Shown: piece after piece, positions 38,274 through 48,586 of the stretch
How the letters are laid out: each line of letters opens with the position of its first letter
Numbering within the stretch: position 1 is the first letter of the stretch
Position numbers and translations under genes: made by a program
The notes under the pieces: generated by a model
Databases searched by the model: none
What the model saw: only the letters and a program-made list of their open reading frames with translations
What the model was told of the DNA's origin: nothing
NCBI GenBank assembly: GCA_016713305.1
Contig: JADJPK010000011.1
Span: 124,001-188,000 of the forward strand
Origin: Betaproteobacteria bacterium
GTDB lineage: Bacteria > Pseudomonadota > Gammaproteobacteria > Burkholderiales > Ga0077523
DNA: 64,000 bases
Direction: 5' to 3'

Positions 38274-39025
38274 TCAGCGGCGCATGGACCGGGGCGAGCG
38301 GGAAGCGGACCGGCCCGCAGCAGGCGGAACTTCGGTATCCACTTCGCGCCGGGCGAGCACATCCAGTGCCACGCGGGCGGCATTCTCGATGTGGGCCATG
38401 GCAGCGTCGCGCGCACCCTCCGGATCCCGCGCAACGATCCGGGCGAGGATTTCCCCGGATCTCCTTGAGGCTCCTGGGCAGCCGGTCCTTCTGCGACATC
38501 GACGTCATGCGCAGCACGTTGACCCGATTGTGGAGGCCGGAAAGCACCGACGAGACGATCTCGTTCCGGCATCCCGCGAGGATGGTCTCGTAGAACCGTG
38601 CCTTGGCCTCGGAGAGTTCCACGCTCTTGCCGGAACGGGCCGATCTCTCGAGCAGGGACAGCGCCTCCTTGAGCGCCGCGATCTGGTCCTCGGATGCGTA
38701 GCGGGCGAATTCCTGCGCTGCGAAGCCTTCGAGGAGCGCGCGCACGGCGTAGATCTGGCGGGCTTCCTCCACGCCGATCGTCGCGACCATGGGGCCGCGG
38801 TGCGGCACGATCCAGAGCAGCCCTTCCGCTTCCAGGCGCCTCAGGGCCTCGCGGATCGAGGGGCGGCTCACCCCCATCATCTCGCACAGTTCCCGCTCCA
38901 CCAGCTTCTCGCCGGGCTTGAAGTGTCCGCTCGCGATGGCCTTCCGCAGCAGGTCCTCTACCTGGTGACGAAGGACGACGACTCGCGGACGACGCGGAGC
39001 ACGCGGAGCACGCTTCTGTTCGCAT
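38274..39025 (-). CDS. FadR-type GntR/FCD regulator (frameshifted)
   Basis: A regulator of about 250 residues. The wHTH is visible in VEDLLRKAIASGHFKPGEKL, MMGVSRPSIREALRRLEAEGL, followed by an FCD domain (YAVRALLEGFAAQEFARYAS, EAKARFYETILAGCRNE, and AMAHIENAARVALDVLARRE near the end). One base is off near 38465 and the frame near the start shifts at about 38960. The TGA at 38274-38276 closes the restored frame. A TTGTCAGACAA site lies 18 bp upstream of the ATG at 39025, and another controls the SDR-Liv genes downstream, so it is probably the self-regulated switch of this cluster. Confidence 0.83.
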
Positions 39026-39042
39026 TGCCCGTTCTTTGTGTT

Positions 39043-39053
39043 TTGTCAGACAA
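39043..39053. promoter_or_regulatory. GntR/FCD operator in front of the regulator gene
   Basis: TTGTCAGACAA, a perfect palindrome around the central A, lies just upstream of the regulator start. A 9-bp tandem repeat (ACGCGGAGC twice, 38992-39013) lies within the first codons and is probably incidental. Confidence 0.58.
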
Positions 39054-39221
39054 TCTTTCGACCTCGTTCCGCGGCGCGATTCGTCACTTTAGCGATTGGC
39101 GCCACTTTGCCCGATTCGTTTCGGTTTGGCGACCGTCGGCGAGCAACTCGCCCGGGCCGGTGAGGTCTTGCGACCCCCCTCCGGGGGACCATTTCCATGA
39201 TCTTCCAAGGAGTGCGTTTCG

Positions 39222-39598
39222 ATGAGTGACGATCTGTTCGAGAAAGGCTTGAGAGTGCGACGCAAGTCCTCGGCGCCGAGTATGTGGATAGTGCCATCCG
39301 GAGCGCGGATGACTTCAATCGGCCGCTCCAGGAACTGGTGACGAAATACTGCTGGGGCGAAATCTGGAACCGCCCCACGTTCGACCGGCGCACGAGGAGC
39401 ATCATCAACTTGGCCATGCTGACGGCACTGAACCGGCCCCACGAGGTGAAACTGCATGTGCGGGGTGCGGTCAACAACGGACTCTCCAACGCAGGAGATT
39501 CAAGAAGTGCTGCTGCAGGCCATGATCTATTGCGGTGTGCCCGCAGCCATCGACAGTTTCCGGATCGCGCGGGAAGTGTTCAGGAAATGGGAATCTGA
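39222..39598 (+). CDS. Carboxymuconolactone decarboxylase family protein (frameshifted)
   Basis: About 125 residues. It begins MSDDLFEKGLRVRR with AAGGAG eight bases upstream of the ATG at 39222. It continues VLGAEYVDSAI, YCWGEIWNRPTFDRRTRSIIN, then HEVKLHVRGAVNNGLS and EIQEVLLQAMIYCGVPAAIDSF, which is the core of PcaC-type decarboxylases. Frames shift near 39265, 39492 and probably 39592. PcaC decarboxylates 4-carboxymuconolactone in protocatechuate breakdown; related family members act on other compounds. No other pca gene is present, so the role here is uncertain. It is divergent from the FCD regulator. Confidence 0.78.
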
Positions 39599-39626
39599 CG
39601 GGTGGCTGGCCTTGCGGCTGCCCGAC

Positions 39627-40841
39627 CTATTTCTCCTTGTTCTTCCTCACCTCCACGACCCGGACCTGAGTGCCGTTGTCGATCGAATCGGCGGGGTTCA
39701 GGATCACGCGATCAGTCGCCTCCAGTCCGGCGAGCAGTTCCACCGTCGTGCCGAAATCGCGGCCTATGGTCACGTTCTTCAGCACGGTCTTGTCACTGGG
39801 TCCGACCACGGCCACCTGCGGCCCCTCGGCACGGAAGAGCAGCGTGTTGATCGGCACGATGAGCGCGGACACGGTCGCGGGAATCTTCAGACGGACCTGG
39901 GCATAGCTGCCGGGCAGCAGTTCCCCCTTGCTGTTGTCCACCTCGATCTCCGCGAGCAGCGTGCGTGTGCCGGCATCGATGGACTTCGCGGTGCGCACGA
40001 GCTTGCCGGGAATCTTGCGGCCCGGATACTCGGTGAGCGAGAGTTCGGCGGCGGCACCCGGTACTGCGTGCTTCGCCGCTGCCTGTGGAACGTTCACGAA
40101 CACACGCAGCTTCTCGGTGGCGGAAAGCCGGAAGAGTTCCCGCCCGGGCCCCGACGCGGCACCCGCGTCGATGAGTCCGCCGGTTTCGGCGTTGCGGGCC
40201 GTGATGATTCCGGAAAAGGGCGCATAGATGCGCCGGTAGCCTTGCACGCGCTCCAGCCGTGCCACTTCCTGCTGGGCGGCATCGAGCTCGGACCTGCGCG
40301 TGCGCATGGTGTTCTGGGCCAGGTCGGCGTCCTGGGCGGACACCGATCCGGTGCGCACCAGTTCCTGCCAGCGTCCTGCCGTCTTCTGCGCCTGCTCGAA
40401 CGTGGCCCGTGCCGCAGAGACGTCCGCCCGCGCCTTCTGCAACTGGGCGTCGAGTTCCGGTGCCTCGATCTCCGCGAGCAGTTCGCCCTTCTTCACCGTG
40501 CTGCCGATATCCGCCGTCCAGTGCTTGAGATAGCCGCTCGCCCGGGCGTAGATCGGCGTGTCGATGTAGGGTTGCAGGTTGCCCGGCAGGACCAGTTCCG
40601 CATTGGCGTCGCCCTGTTTGGGCGTGGTCACCGCCACGGTGGGAACGGCCAGCGCGCGAGTCTCCTTGCTGAGCGCCTCCTGTGCCCGCTGCCGGGGGAC
40701 GATGCCCAGAAAGTACGCGGCGGCGAAGGCAACGAGCACGATCGCCAGGGCGATGAGTCCGGCGGGGCTTCTGCGTCGTTTCGGCCCTCGAGCCGCGGGA
40801 TTGCCCACCGTTTCCATCGGGTCCGTCGGGTCCGTCGTCAC
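39627..40841 (-). CDS. RND efflux periplasmic adaptor subunit
   Basis: A 404-residue membrane fusion protein. One N-terminal membrane anchor (AGLIALAIVLVAFAAAYFLG) leads into lipoyl half-motifs (YARASGYLKHWTADIGSTVKKGELLAEI), a helical hairpin (LDAQLQKARADVSAARATFEQAQKT), the second lipoyl half (IYAPFSGIITARNAETGGLI) and beta-barrel domains. It links the RND pump to an outer-membrane channel. GTG start. It follows the pump gene by 21 bp, the reverse of the usual adaptor-first order. The frame is intact. Confidence 0.92.
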   Translation of the reverse strand: MTTDPTDPMETVGNPAARGPKRRRSPAGLIALAIVLVAFAAAYFLGIVPRQRAQEALSKETRALAVPTVAVTTPKQGDANAELVLPGNLQPYIDTPIYARASGYLKHWTADIGSTVKKGELLAEIEAPELDAQLQKARADVSAARATFEQAQKTAGRWQELVRTGSVSAQDADLAQNTMRTRRSELDAAQQEVARLERVQGYRRIYAPFSGIITARNAETGGLIDAGAASGPGRELFRLSATEKLRVFVNVPQAAAKHAVPGAAAELSLTEYPGRKIPGKLVRTAKSIDAGTRTLLAEIEVDNSKGELLPGSYAQVRLKIPATVSALIVPINTLLFRAEGPQVAVVGPSDKTVLKNVTIGRDFGTTVELLAGLEATDRVILNPADSIDNGTQVRVVEVRKNKEK

Positions 40842-40862
40842 GACTCTCTCGCTCCCTCGAAT

Positions 40863-43800
40863 TCAGGCGCTGGCATGCGCCGCGTCCGCGCGGCCGGTCC
40901 GCCAGCCGTGCACCATCGCGAATACCACCGGCACGAAGAACAGCGTCGCCACGGTGGCGAACAGCAGCCCGCCGATCACCGCGCGGCCCAGCGGCGCGTT
41001 CTGTTCGCCGCCTTCGCCCATGCCCATGGCCATGGGGATCATGCCGATGATCATCGCGAGTGCGGTCATCAGCACGGGCCGGAACCGGCCGATGCCGGCC
41101 TCGAGGGCCGCTGTGAAGGCCTCGGCGCCGTCGCGCATCTGTTCGCGGGCGAAGCTGACCACCAGGATGCTGTTCGCGGTGGCGATGCCCACCGCCATGA
41201 TGGCGCCCGTGAGGGCCGGCACGCTGATGGTGGTGCCCGTGACGAACAGCATCCACACGATGCCGGCCAGTGCCGCGGGCAATGCGGAGATGATGATCAG
41301 AGGGTCGAGCCACGACTGGAAGTTGACCACCATGAGCAGGTACACGAGGACGATGGCGAAGACCAGCCCGTAGAGCAGGCCGCTGAACGAGCTCTGCATG
41401 GTCTCCATCTGCCCGCGGACGATGAGCCGCGAGCCCTTGGGAAGATCCTTTTCCGCGGCCTTGACGATCCGGTCGACGTCGTCGGCCACGCCGCCGAGGT
41501 CGCGCCCCTGGATGCCGCCGTAGATGTCCAGCACCGGCTGCACGTTCCAGTGGCTGATCACGGCCCGCTCCGTGTCGCGGCTCACCGAGGCGAGGCTGCC
41601 GAGGATGCCGCTCGATCCCTGCTCCGTCGTCCGTACCGGAATGTTGTTCAGCGCGTCGAGGGAATCCATGCGGTACTGCGGGGCCTGGGTGATCACGTTG
41701 TACGTGACGCGGTTCTTCGGGTTGAGGAAGAACGTGGGGCTGGTCTGGAAGCTGCCGCTCAGCGTGATGAGCAGGTTGCCTGCGATCTCCCGCTGCGACA
41801 GCCCGGCCTGCTGCGCGCGCACGCGGTCGACCACCACGTCCAGCTTGGGCTGGTCGAAGGGCTGGTGGATGCGCAGGTCCGCGATGCCCGTCACTGTCTT
41901 CAGCTGCTCGAAAAGCGCCATGGCGAACTTGCGGTTCTCGGCGACCTTGTTGCCGACCACCTGCACGTCGATGGGGGCGGGCAGCCCGAAATTGAGGATC
42001 TGGCTCACGATGTCCGCGGGCAGCATGTAGAACATCACGCCGGGGAAGTGCTCTGGCAGTTCCTTGCGCAGCCGGCGGACGTAGTTCTCCGTGGGAGCAT
42101 GGCCGGGCTTGAGCGAGATGACGATGTCGGCATCGGCAGGGCCCACGGTCCCGGAGTTGTTGTACGTGAGATTGGTTCCGCTGGTGGGCAGGCCGATGTT
42201 GTCGAGGATCGCCTCCAGTTCTGCAGGCGGAATGATCTGCCGGATGCGGTTCTCCACCAGGTCGCACAGCCGCGCCGTCTCTTCCAGGCGCGTGCCGGTC
42301 TTGGCGCGCAGGTGGAGCTTTATCTGTCCCGCGTCCACCGAGGGGAAGAAGTCCCGGCCCACCCAGGGCACCAGAGCGGCCGTTCCCACGCATACGGCGA
42401 GCACGAGAATCGAGAACGCGGCCGGCGCCTCCATGCTGCGTTCCAGCAGCGTCCGATAGCCGTTGCGCATCGAGGCGAAGCCCGACTCGAATCGCCCATG
42501 CAGGCTGCGCCACGCGCTGCGCCGGGCGTGGTGGCCATGCACGTCCGTGTGGCCCCGCAACAGGTATTTCGCCAGCGTGGGCACCAGCGTGCGCGAGAAG
42601 AAATAGGAGGCCAGCATCGCGAAGACCACGGCCATGGCCATGGGCACGAACAGGTACCGTGCCACACCCGTCAGCAGGAACATGGGCACGAACACGATGC
42701 AGATGCACAGCGTCGACACCAGCGTGGGTAGCGCGATCTGACCTGCGCCATCGAGGATGGCACGCTCCAGCGACTTGCCCTGTTCCAGGTGCTGGGTGAT
42801 GTTCTCGATGGCGACCGTGGCGTCGTCCACGAGAATGCCGACCGCCAGCGCGAGGCCGCCCAGCGTCATGATGTTGATGGTCTCGCCCAGCGCGGAGAGC
42901 AGCGAGAGAGACACGAGGATCGAAAGGGGAATGGAAATGGTGATGATCAGCGTGCTGCGCCAGCTGCCGAGGAACAGCAGGATCATGAGCGCCGTGAGGC
43001 AGGCCGCGAGGATGGCTTCGTGCACGACGCCGTCCACCGCTGCCTGGACGAAGAGCGACTGATCGAGCGCGGTCTGGATGTCCAGTTCGGGTGGCAAGCC
43101 GGCACGGATGCGCGGCAGCTCGTCCTTCACGCGCTGCACGATGTCCAGGGTGGAGGCGCTGCCGTACTTGAGAATGGTCAGGAGCACCGCCCGTTGGCCG
43201 TCTCTGCGCACGACATTGATCTGCGGCTGGAAGCCGTCGCGCACATGGGCGACGTCGCGGATGAAGATCGTCCCGTTCGGGCCGGAACGGATCGGCAGGT
43301 CGTTCAGCTCCTTGACGCTGCGCGGACTGCCGTTCAGGGCCACGTCGTATTCGAGCGCGCCCAGCTTGATGGTGCCGGTAGGCAGGATCAGGTTCTGCTG
43401 TCCGAGGGCGTCGACGACCGATTGCGGGGTCAGACCCTTGGCCTGCAGCTGGCGCGGATCGATGTCCACCATGATCTGCCGCACCTTGCCGCCGTAGGGA
43501 AACGGCAGCACGGCACCCTGCACCGTCGCGAGCTGGGTGCGCATGAAGCTGTTGGCGAGATCGTTCATCTCGTGCTCGGCGAGCGTGTTGCTCGACAGCG
43601 CGAGCTGCAGGATGGGCACCGTGGAGGCGCTGTACTGCAGGATGAGGGGGGCCGTGGCGCCCGGCGGGAAATTGTTGATGACCGTCTGCGAAATGGCGAC
43701 GATCTGGGACAGGCCCGTCTGGATCTCGGTGCCCTGATGGAAGAACACCTTGACCACTGCCACGCCGTTCACGATCTGCGACTCGATGTGCTCGATGTCG

Positions 43801-44027
43801 TTCACCGTGGCCGTCATCGCGCGCTCGAACTGGGACACCATCCTGCCTTCCATCTCCTCGGAGGCCAGGCCCGTGTAGCGCCAGATGACGCTGATCACCG
43901 GAATGTTGATGGACGGGAAGATGTCGCTGGGCGTGCGCAGGATCATCAGCGGTCCGATGATCAGCGTGAGCAGCGCCACCACGATGAACGTGTAGGGGCG
44001 GCGCAGGGCGAGCTGGACGATCCACAT
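40863..44027 (-). CDS. HAE1-type RND efflux permease
   Basis: A 1054-residue inner-membrane proton antiporter. It has the RND layout: a first membrane segment (RPYTFIVVALLTLIIGPLM), a large periplasmic loop, a transmembrane block with the proton-relay aspartates in GILVDDATVAIENI, a second periplasmic loop and a final membrane block. The Asp-Asp pair places it with hydrophobe/amphiphile exporters rather than metal pumps. It is followed by its adaptor. No outer-membrane gene is attached, but a TolC-family gene ends 199 bp upstream. Substrates unknown. Confidence 0.93.
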   Translation of the reverse strand: MWIVQLALRRPYTFIVVALLTLIIGPLMILRTPSDIFPSINIPVISVIWRYTGLASEEMEGRMVSQFERAMTATVNDIEHIESQIVNGVAVVKVFFHQGTEIQTGLSQIVAISQTVINNFPPGATAPLILQYSASTVPILQLALSSNTLAEHEMNDLANSFMRTQLATVQGAVLPFPYGGKVRQIMVDIDPRQLQAKGLTPQSVVDALGQQNLILPTGTIKLGALEYDVALNGSPRSVKELNDLPIRSGPNGTIFIRDVAHVRDGFQPQINVVRRDGQRAVLLTILKYGSASTLDIVQRVKDELPRIRAGLPPELDIQTALDQSLFVQAAVDGVVHEAILAACLTALMILLFLGSWRSTLIITISIPLSILVSLSLLSALGETINIMTLGGLALAVGILVDDATVAIENITQHLEQGKSLERAILDGAGQIALPTLVSTLCICIVFVPMFLLTGVARYLFVPMAMAVVFAMLASYFFSRTLVPTLAKYLLRGHTDVHGHHARRSAWRSLHGRFESGFASMRNGYRTLLERSMEAPAAFSILVLAVCVGTAALVPWVGRDFFPSVDAGQIKLHLRAKTGTRLEETARLCDLVENRIRQIIPPAELEAILDNIGLPTSGTNLTYNNSGTVGPADADIVISLKPGHAPTENYVRRLRKELPEHFPGVMFYMLPADIVSQILNFGLPAPIDVQVVGNKVAENRKFAMALFEQLKTVTGIADLRIHQPFDQPKLDVVVDRVRAQQAGLSQREIAGNLLITLSGSFQTSPTFFLNPKNRVTYNVITQAPQYRMDSLDALNNIPVRTTEQGSSGILGSLASVSRDTERAVISHWNVQPVLDIYGGIQGRDLGGVADDVDRIVKAAEKDLPKGSRLIVRGQMETMQSSFSGLLYGLVFAIVLVYLLMVVNFQSWLDPLIIISALPAALAGIVWMLFVTGTTISVPALTGAIMAVGIATANSILVVSFAREQMRDGAEAFTAALEAGIGRFRPVLMTALAMIIGMIPMAMGMGEGGEQNAPLGRAVIGGLLFATVATLFFVPVVFAMVHGWRTGRADAAHASA

Positions 44028-44226
44028 GGCGGAAGGCGCTTACCGGAAGCGAGCGCCAGGCGTGCCGCAGCGCCGGCCGTGCGGAATGGATGAGCGGAGC
44101 GGTGAAAGAAGGACCATGGACCGCGAATGATAGGTCATCGGCAGGGACCGGAGGAGCCCGCGTCGTGGAGCAGCCCGCGTGCCCGCGGATCTCGCCCTTG
44201 CGGCCGGCCGGGCCGTGTCGGCCGCG

Positions 44227-45483
44227 TCAGTCCTTGTGTTCCTCCGCCTCTTCCTCGGGATCGTTCCAGAGGACATGCGCTTCGACCAGCAGGCGGTAAC
44301 GGGTTTCCTCGGCTTCGATCCTGGCCATCGCCGCCGCGAGCGCCGATTCGAGGGCGAGGCGGCGCGCCACCAGAACCTCGGAGAGCGAGGCCTCCCGTAG
44401 CTGCCACGACCGGTTCATGGATTCGGCGTTGCGCTGCATGCCCTCGGCGGCCGAGCGGGCCTTTTCCCACGCATTGAAAGCGCCGCGCGCCTCGCCATGC
44501 ATGCGCGCCACGTCTGCCGACACTCGCTGGACGACCGCTGCTTCGTGACTTGCCGCCACCGCGGCCTGCGCACGTGCGCCGTCGGCCAGGGCCCGCCGTG
44601 CCTCTCCGGGCAGCGGCACGACCACGTACACGCTCGCGATGCGGTCCGATGCGCTCCTGTCGTTGGCGAGCCGCACCCCCACGGCCGGATCCGGCCGCTG
44701 CTCCGCATGCGCCCGTTTCGCCACGAGCAGGCCGCGCCGGGAGGCCGCGCGCGCGAGCCGCACCTCGTCGTTGTGGGCCCGTACGCGATCCACGAACCAG
44801 TCGAGACTCTGGTCCAGCGGTTGCGGCCGGCCGACCGAGGCGATCCCCGGGACCGGCACCGCGGGGAACGTCCGCTCCAGCGCGGCCCGCGCACCCTGCT
44901 CACGGCCACGGTAGTTCTCGACGACGGCCTCGGCCTGCGCCGCCGACGCTTCGGCGAGGTTCGCCTCCACCCGGGGCGCATCGCCCGCCGCGGCCCGCCG
45001 TCTCACGATGCTCGCCTGCTCGTTCAGGGCCTGGAGCTGCTGGCTCCACAGCGCGAGCTGGACGTTCTCGCGCGCCCATCCGTACCAGAGCTGCAGCAGA
45101 TGGCGGGCGCCGTCGCACCAGGCACTGTAGGAGGCGCGCCGGGCAAGCTCGACATTCTGGTCCCCCAGCTCGACGTCGATGCGGGCCTTGTCCGGCAGGC
45201 GGATCGGCCGCTCGATGCCGATTTCCACCTCCGAGAAACGGCCCGCCGGAAGCGAGTGATTCTGGTAGCCGCCGCGAATCGCGAATTCGTAGGGCCCCGC
45301 CTCGAGACGGCGGCGTCCCGCCAGCTCCAGCACCACGCCTTCGCGCGCGGCACGCACGGGCGGATACGCAGCCAGGGCCTTCTCCACCAGAGCCGTGGGC
45401 GGCAGATCTGCCGCGGGATCGGCCTCCGATGCGCCGGCCGCGCTCGCGGCCAGGGTGATCGACAGCATGACGGTCCGGATCAT
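44227..45483 (-). CDS. TolC-family outer-membrane protein of the metal RND system
   Basis: A 418-residue outer-membrane efflux protein with a signal peptide (MIRTVMLSITLAASAAGASEA). Two long helical repeats are visible (LNEQASIVRRRAAAGDAPRVEANLAEASAAQAEAVV in the first half, SWQLREASLSEVLVARRLALESALAA in the second). The ATG overlaps the CusA-like stop (ATGA), so it is the third gene of the operon. It would form the exit duct of the CusA/CzcA-like pump and perhaps also serve the downstream HAE1 pump. Confidence 0.87.
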   Translation of the reverse strand: MIRTVMLSITLAASAAGASEADPAADLPPTALVEKALAAYPPVRAAREGVVLELAGRRRLEAGPYEFAIRGGYQNHSLPAGRFSEVEIGIERPIRLPDKARIDVELGDQNVELARRASYSAWCDGARHLLQLWYGWARENVQLALWSQQLQALNEQASIVRRRAAAGDAPRVEANLAEASAAQAEAVVENYRGREQGARAALERTFPAVPVPGIASVGRPQPLDQSLDWFVDRVRAHNDEVRLARAASRRGLLVAKRAHAEQRPDPAVGVRLANDRSASDRIASVYVVVPLPGEARRALADGARAQAAVAASHEAAVVQRVSADVARMHGEARGAFNAWEKARSAAEGMQRNAESMNRSWQLREASLSEVLVARRLALESALAAAMARIEAEETRYRLLVEAHVLWNDPEEEAEEHKD

Positions 45484-48400
45484 CGCGGCACCTCCAGGGA
45501 CGCAGCCGAGGAGGCCGCGTGGCGCACTCCGAAGCGCCGGTAGAGCAGGGGAAGAATCAGCAGCGTGAGCGCCGTGGACGTGACCAGGCCGCCGATGACC
45601 ACCACGGCCAGCGGCCGCTGGATCTCGGCCCCGGGGCCCGTCGCGAACAGCAGCGGCACCAGACCGAAGGCCGCGATGCTGGCGGTCATCAGTACCGGGC
45701 GCAGCCTGCGGGACGCACCGTCGCGTACGACCCGGTCGATGGGCAGGCCGGCATCGCGCAGCTGGTTGAACGTGCTCATGAGCACCACGCCGTTCAGCAC
45801 GGCGATGCCCAGCAGCGCGATGAAACCGACGGAGGCGGGCACGGAGAGGTACTGCCCCGAGGCCCACAGCGCGACGATCCCGCCCACCATCGCGAACGGG
45901 ATATTGGCGAAGACCAGCGCCGCCTGAGACAGCGAGCCGAAGGTCGCGAACAGCAGCATGAAGATGAGCGCCAGCGCTACCGGCACCACCACGGCCAGGC
46001 GCGCGGCGGCTCGTTGCTGGTTCTCGAACTGGCCGCCCCACGCGAGGTGGTAGCCCTGGGGCAACGGCACCTTTGCCGCGAGGGCGGCCTTGGCGTCGTC
46101 GACGAAGCCGACGAGATCGCGCCCGCCCACGCTCGACTGCACGACAGCGTAGCGGAAGCCGTTCTCCCGATCGATCTTGACCGGACCATCCACCCGGGCG
46201 ATACGGGCCACCGTGGAGAGGGGGACTGCCTTGCCGTCCGGCATCACCACGTTCTGGTTCTGGTACAGCGCCCCGGAACTGCGCAGACTGCTCTGGCCGC
46301 GAACGATGAGCGGTGTACGGCGGCCTTCCTCGATCACGGTGCCGACGCGGCGTCCTTCGAGCTGGATGCGCAGATCCGTCTCGATCTCGTCCACCGTGAG
46401 CTTCTGGTGCCCGGTGGCGAAGCGGTTGATGTCCACCTTCAGGTACTGCACGCCTTCGTTGGTGAGCGTGAAGACGTCGCGATTGCCTGGCACCGTCTTG
46501 AGCTGGGCCTCGACCTGCTGAGCGAGCCGGTTCAGCATCCCCAGGTCCGGGCCGAAGATCTTGATGGCGAGATCGCCCCGCACGCCCGTGAGCATCTCGG
46601 AGACGCGCATCTCGATGGGCTAGGTGAAGGTGAAGTTGACGCCCGGAAAGGCCGCCATCACCGCGCGCAGCGAATCGATGATGGAATCCTTGTCCGGCGT
46701 GCGCCATTCGGTCCGCGGCTTGAGCACCATGAACATGTCGGTCTGGTTGAGTCCCATGGGGTCCAGACCGATCTCGTCCGCGCCGGTACGGGCCACGATG
46801 TTCGTCACCTCCGGTACCTGCGCGAGGATCGCCTTCTGGATGCGCTGGTCCAGCTCGTTGCTCGCGTCGAGCGAGATCGACGGCAGTTTCTCGAGCTGCA
46901 TGATGAGGTCGCCTTCATCCATGGTGGGCATGAAGGTCTTGCCAGTGGCGAGATACGCGCCGGTGGCGGCGGCCAGAAGGAGCACGGCCACCGCGGCCAC
47001 CGCCTTGGGACTGTCCAGCGCGCGTTCGAGCAGCGGGGCATAGAGCCGCTGCGCCTGGCGCACCAGCCAGGGATCCCGATGGGCGGTGCGTCCCAGCAGC
47101 ACCGAACCGGCCACGGGAATCACCGTCAGGGCGAGCACCAGCGAACCGGACAGGGCGAACACGATGGAAAGCGCCACGGGCTTGAAGAGCTTCCCCTCCA
47201 GCCCTTCGAGTGTCAGCAGCGGCAGGAACACGATGACGATGATCACGATGCCCGAGGTCACAGGCCGCGCGACTTCGCGTACCGCATCGAACACGATCTG
47301 CAGCTTCGAACGCTCGGGCGGCGCGTGCGCGAGATGGCTCACGACGTTCTCGACGACCACGACGGACGCGTCGACGAGCATGCCGATGGCGATGGCCAGC
47401 CCCCCCAGGCTCATCAGGTTGGCGCTCATGCCTGCCTGGTCCATCAGGATGAAGGTCGCCAGGGCCGACAGGGGGCAGGGTGAGCGCCACGACGATGGAA
47501 GCGCGCAGATCGCCCAGGAACAGGAACAGCAGTACCAGCACGAGGACGATGGCCTCGAGCAGCGCGCGCGAGACGGTGTCCACCGCGCGCTCCACGAGAT
47601 TGCCGCGGTCGTAGAACACCTTGGTGGTGACCCCGGCCGGAAGCTGGGGCGCGATCTCGGCCAGTCGGGCGCGCACGCCGTCCACCACCTGCCGTGCATT
47701 GGCGCCGCGCAGTCCCAGCACCAGACCCTGTACGGCTTCGCCTTCTCCGTTCTTGGTGACGGCGCCGTATCGCGTGACCGACCCGATCCGCACCTCGGCG
47801 ACCTCCGCGACCCGGACGGGAATGGCATTGCGCTCGGCCACCACGATGGCGCGCACGTCGTCGAGCGTGCGGATGCTGCCTTCGGCGCGGACGAGCAGCG
47901 CCTCCTCCGATTCGGTCAGGCGGCCGGCGCCGTCGTTGCGGTTGTTCGATTCCAGCGCGTGCTGCAGATCGGAGACGGGGATGCCGCGCGCCGCCAGCGC
48001 GGCGATGTCCGGCACCACCTCGAAGGCGCGCACGTGCCCGCCGAGCGAGTTGACGTCCGCCACGCCCGGCACCGTCCGCAGGCGCGGCCGGATCACCCAG
48101 TCGAGCAGGGTGCGCCGCTCGTCGAGGGAAAGTCCGCCCCCTTCGATGGTGAACATGAACATCTCGCCCAGCGGAGTGGTGATGGGGGCGAGGCCACCGC
48201 TCACCCCTGCAGGCAGTTCGGACATGACGCCCGCCAGGCGCTCGTTCACCTGCTGGCGTGCCCAGTAGATGTCCGTGCCTTCCTGGAAATCGATGGTCAC
48301 GTCGGCGATGGCGTACTTCGACATGGACCGCAGCAGCCGCTGCCGGGGGATGCCCAGCATCTCGATCTCGATGGGGGCGACGATGCGAGTCTCGATCTCC

Positions 48401-48576
48401 TCGGGCGTCATGCCCGGCGCCTTGACGATGATCTTGACCTGGGTGGTGGAAACGTCGGGGAACGCGTCGATGGGCAGCGTGAGGAATGCCCGCACGCCGA
48501 ACAGGACGAGCAGCAGGGTCGCCGCGAGCACCAGCAGACGCTGCTGCAGGGAAAAGCCGATGAGGCGGGTCAGCAT
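45480..48576 (-). CDS. CusA/CzcA-family heavy-metal RND permease (frameshift and amber codon)
   Basis: A metal-exporting RND pump of about 1031 residues. The N-terminus (LIGFSLQQRLLVLAATLLLVLFGV), the proton-relay GLAIAIGMLVDASVVVVENV and the HME-typical PGVNFTFT.PIEMRVSEMLTGVRGDLAIKIFGPD are clear. There is one extra C near 47475 (between LTLP and LSALATFILMD). A TAG at 46620-46622 replaces the glutamine that homologues carry before PIEMR. Both would disable the pump if real. The GMLVD form resembles the CusA side; the metal (Cu/Ag versus Zn/Co) is not settled. Coupled to the TolC-like gene downstream. Confidence 0.88.
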
Positions 48577-48586
48577 GGTGGCCTCT

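Noticed and set aside
38992..39013. The 9-bp tandem repeat ACGCGGAGC as a regulatory or phase-variation element
   Set aside because: There are only two and a third copies inside a damaged start region, and 9-bp units do not change frame.
39222..39598. A protocatechuate (pca) pathway
   Set aside because: Only the CMD-family protein is present. No dioxygenase, cycloisomerase or 3-oxoadipate genes occur in the window.
39456..44025. Open frames of over 1000 codons on both strands across the HAE1 pump genes
   Set aside because: They are shadows of the pump and adaptor. The pump frame has full RND motifs and the others are low-complexity His/Arg/Gly-rich translations.
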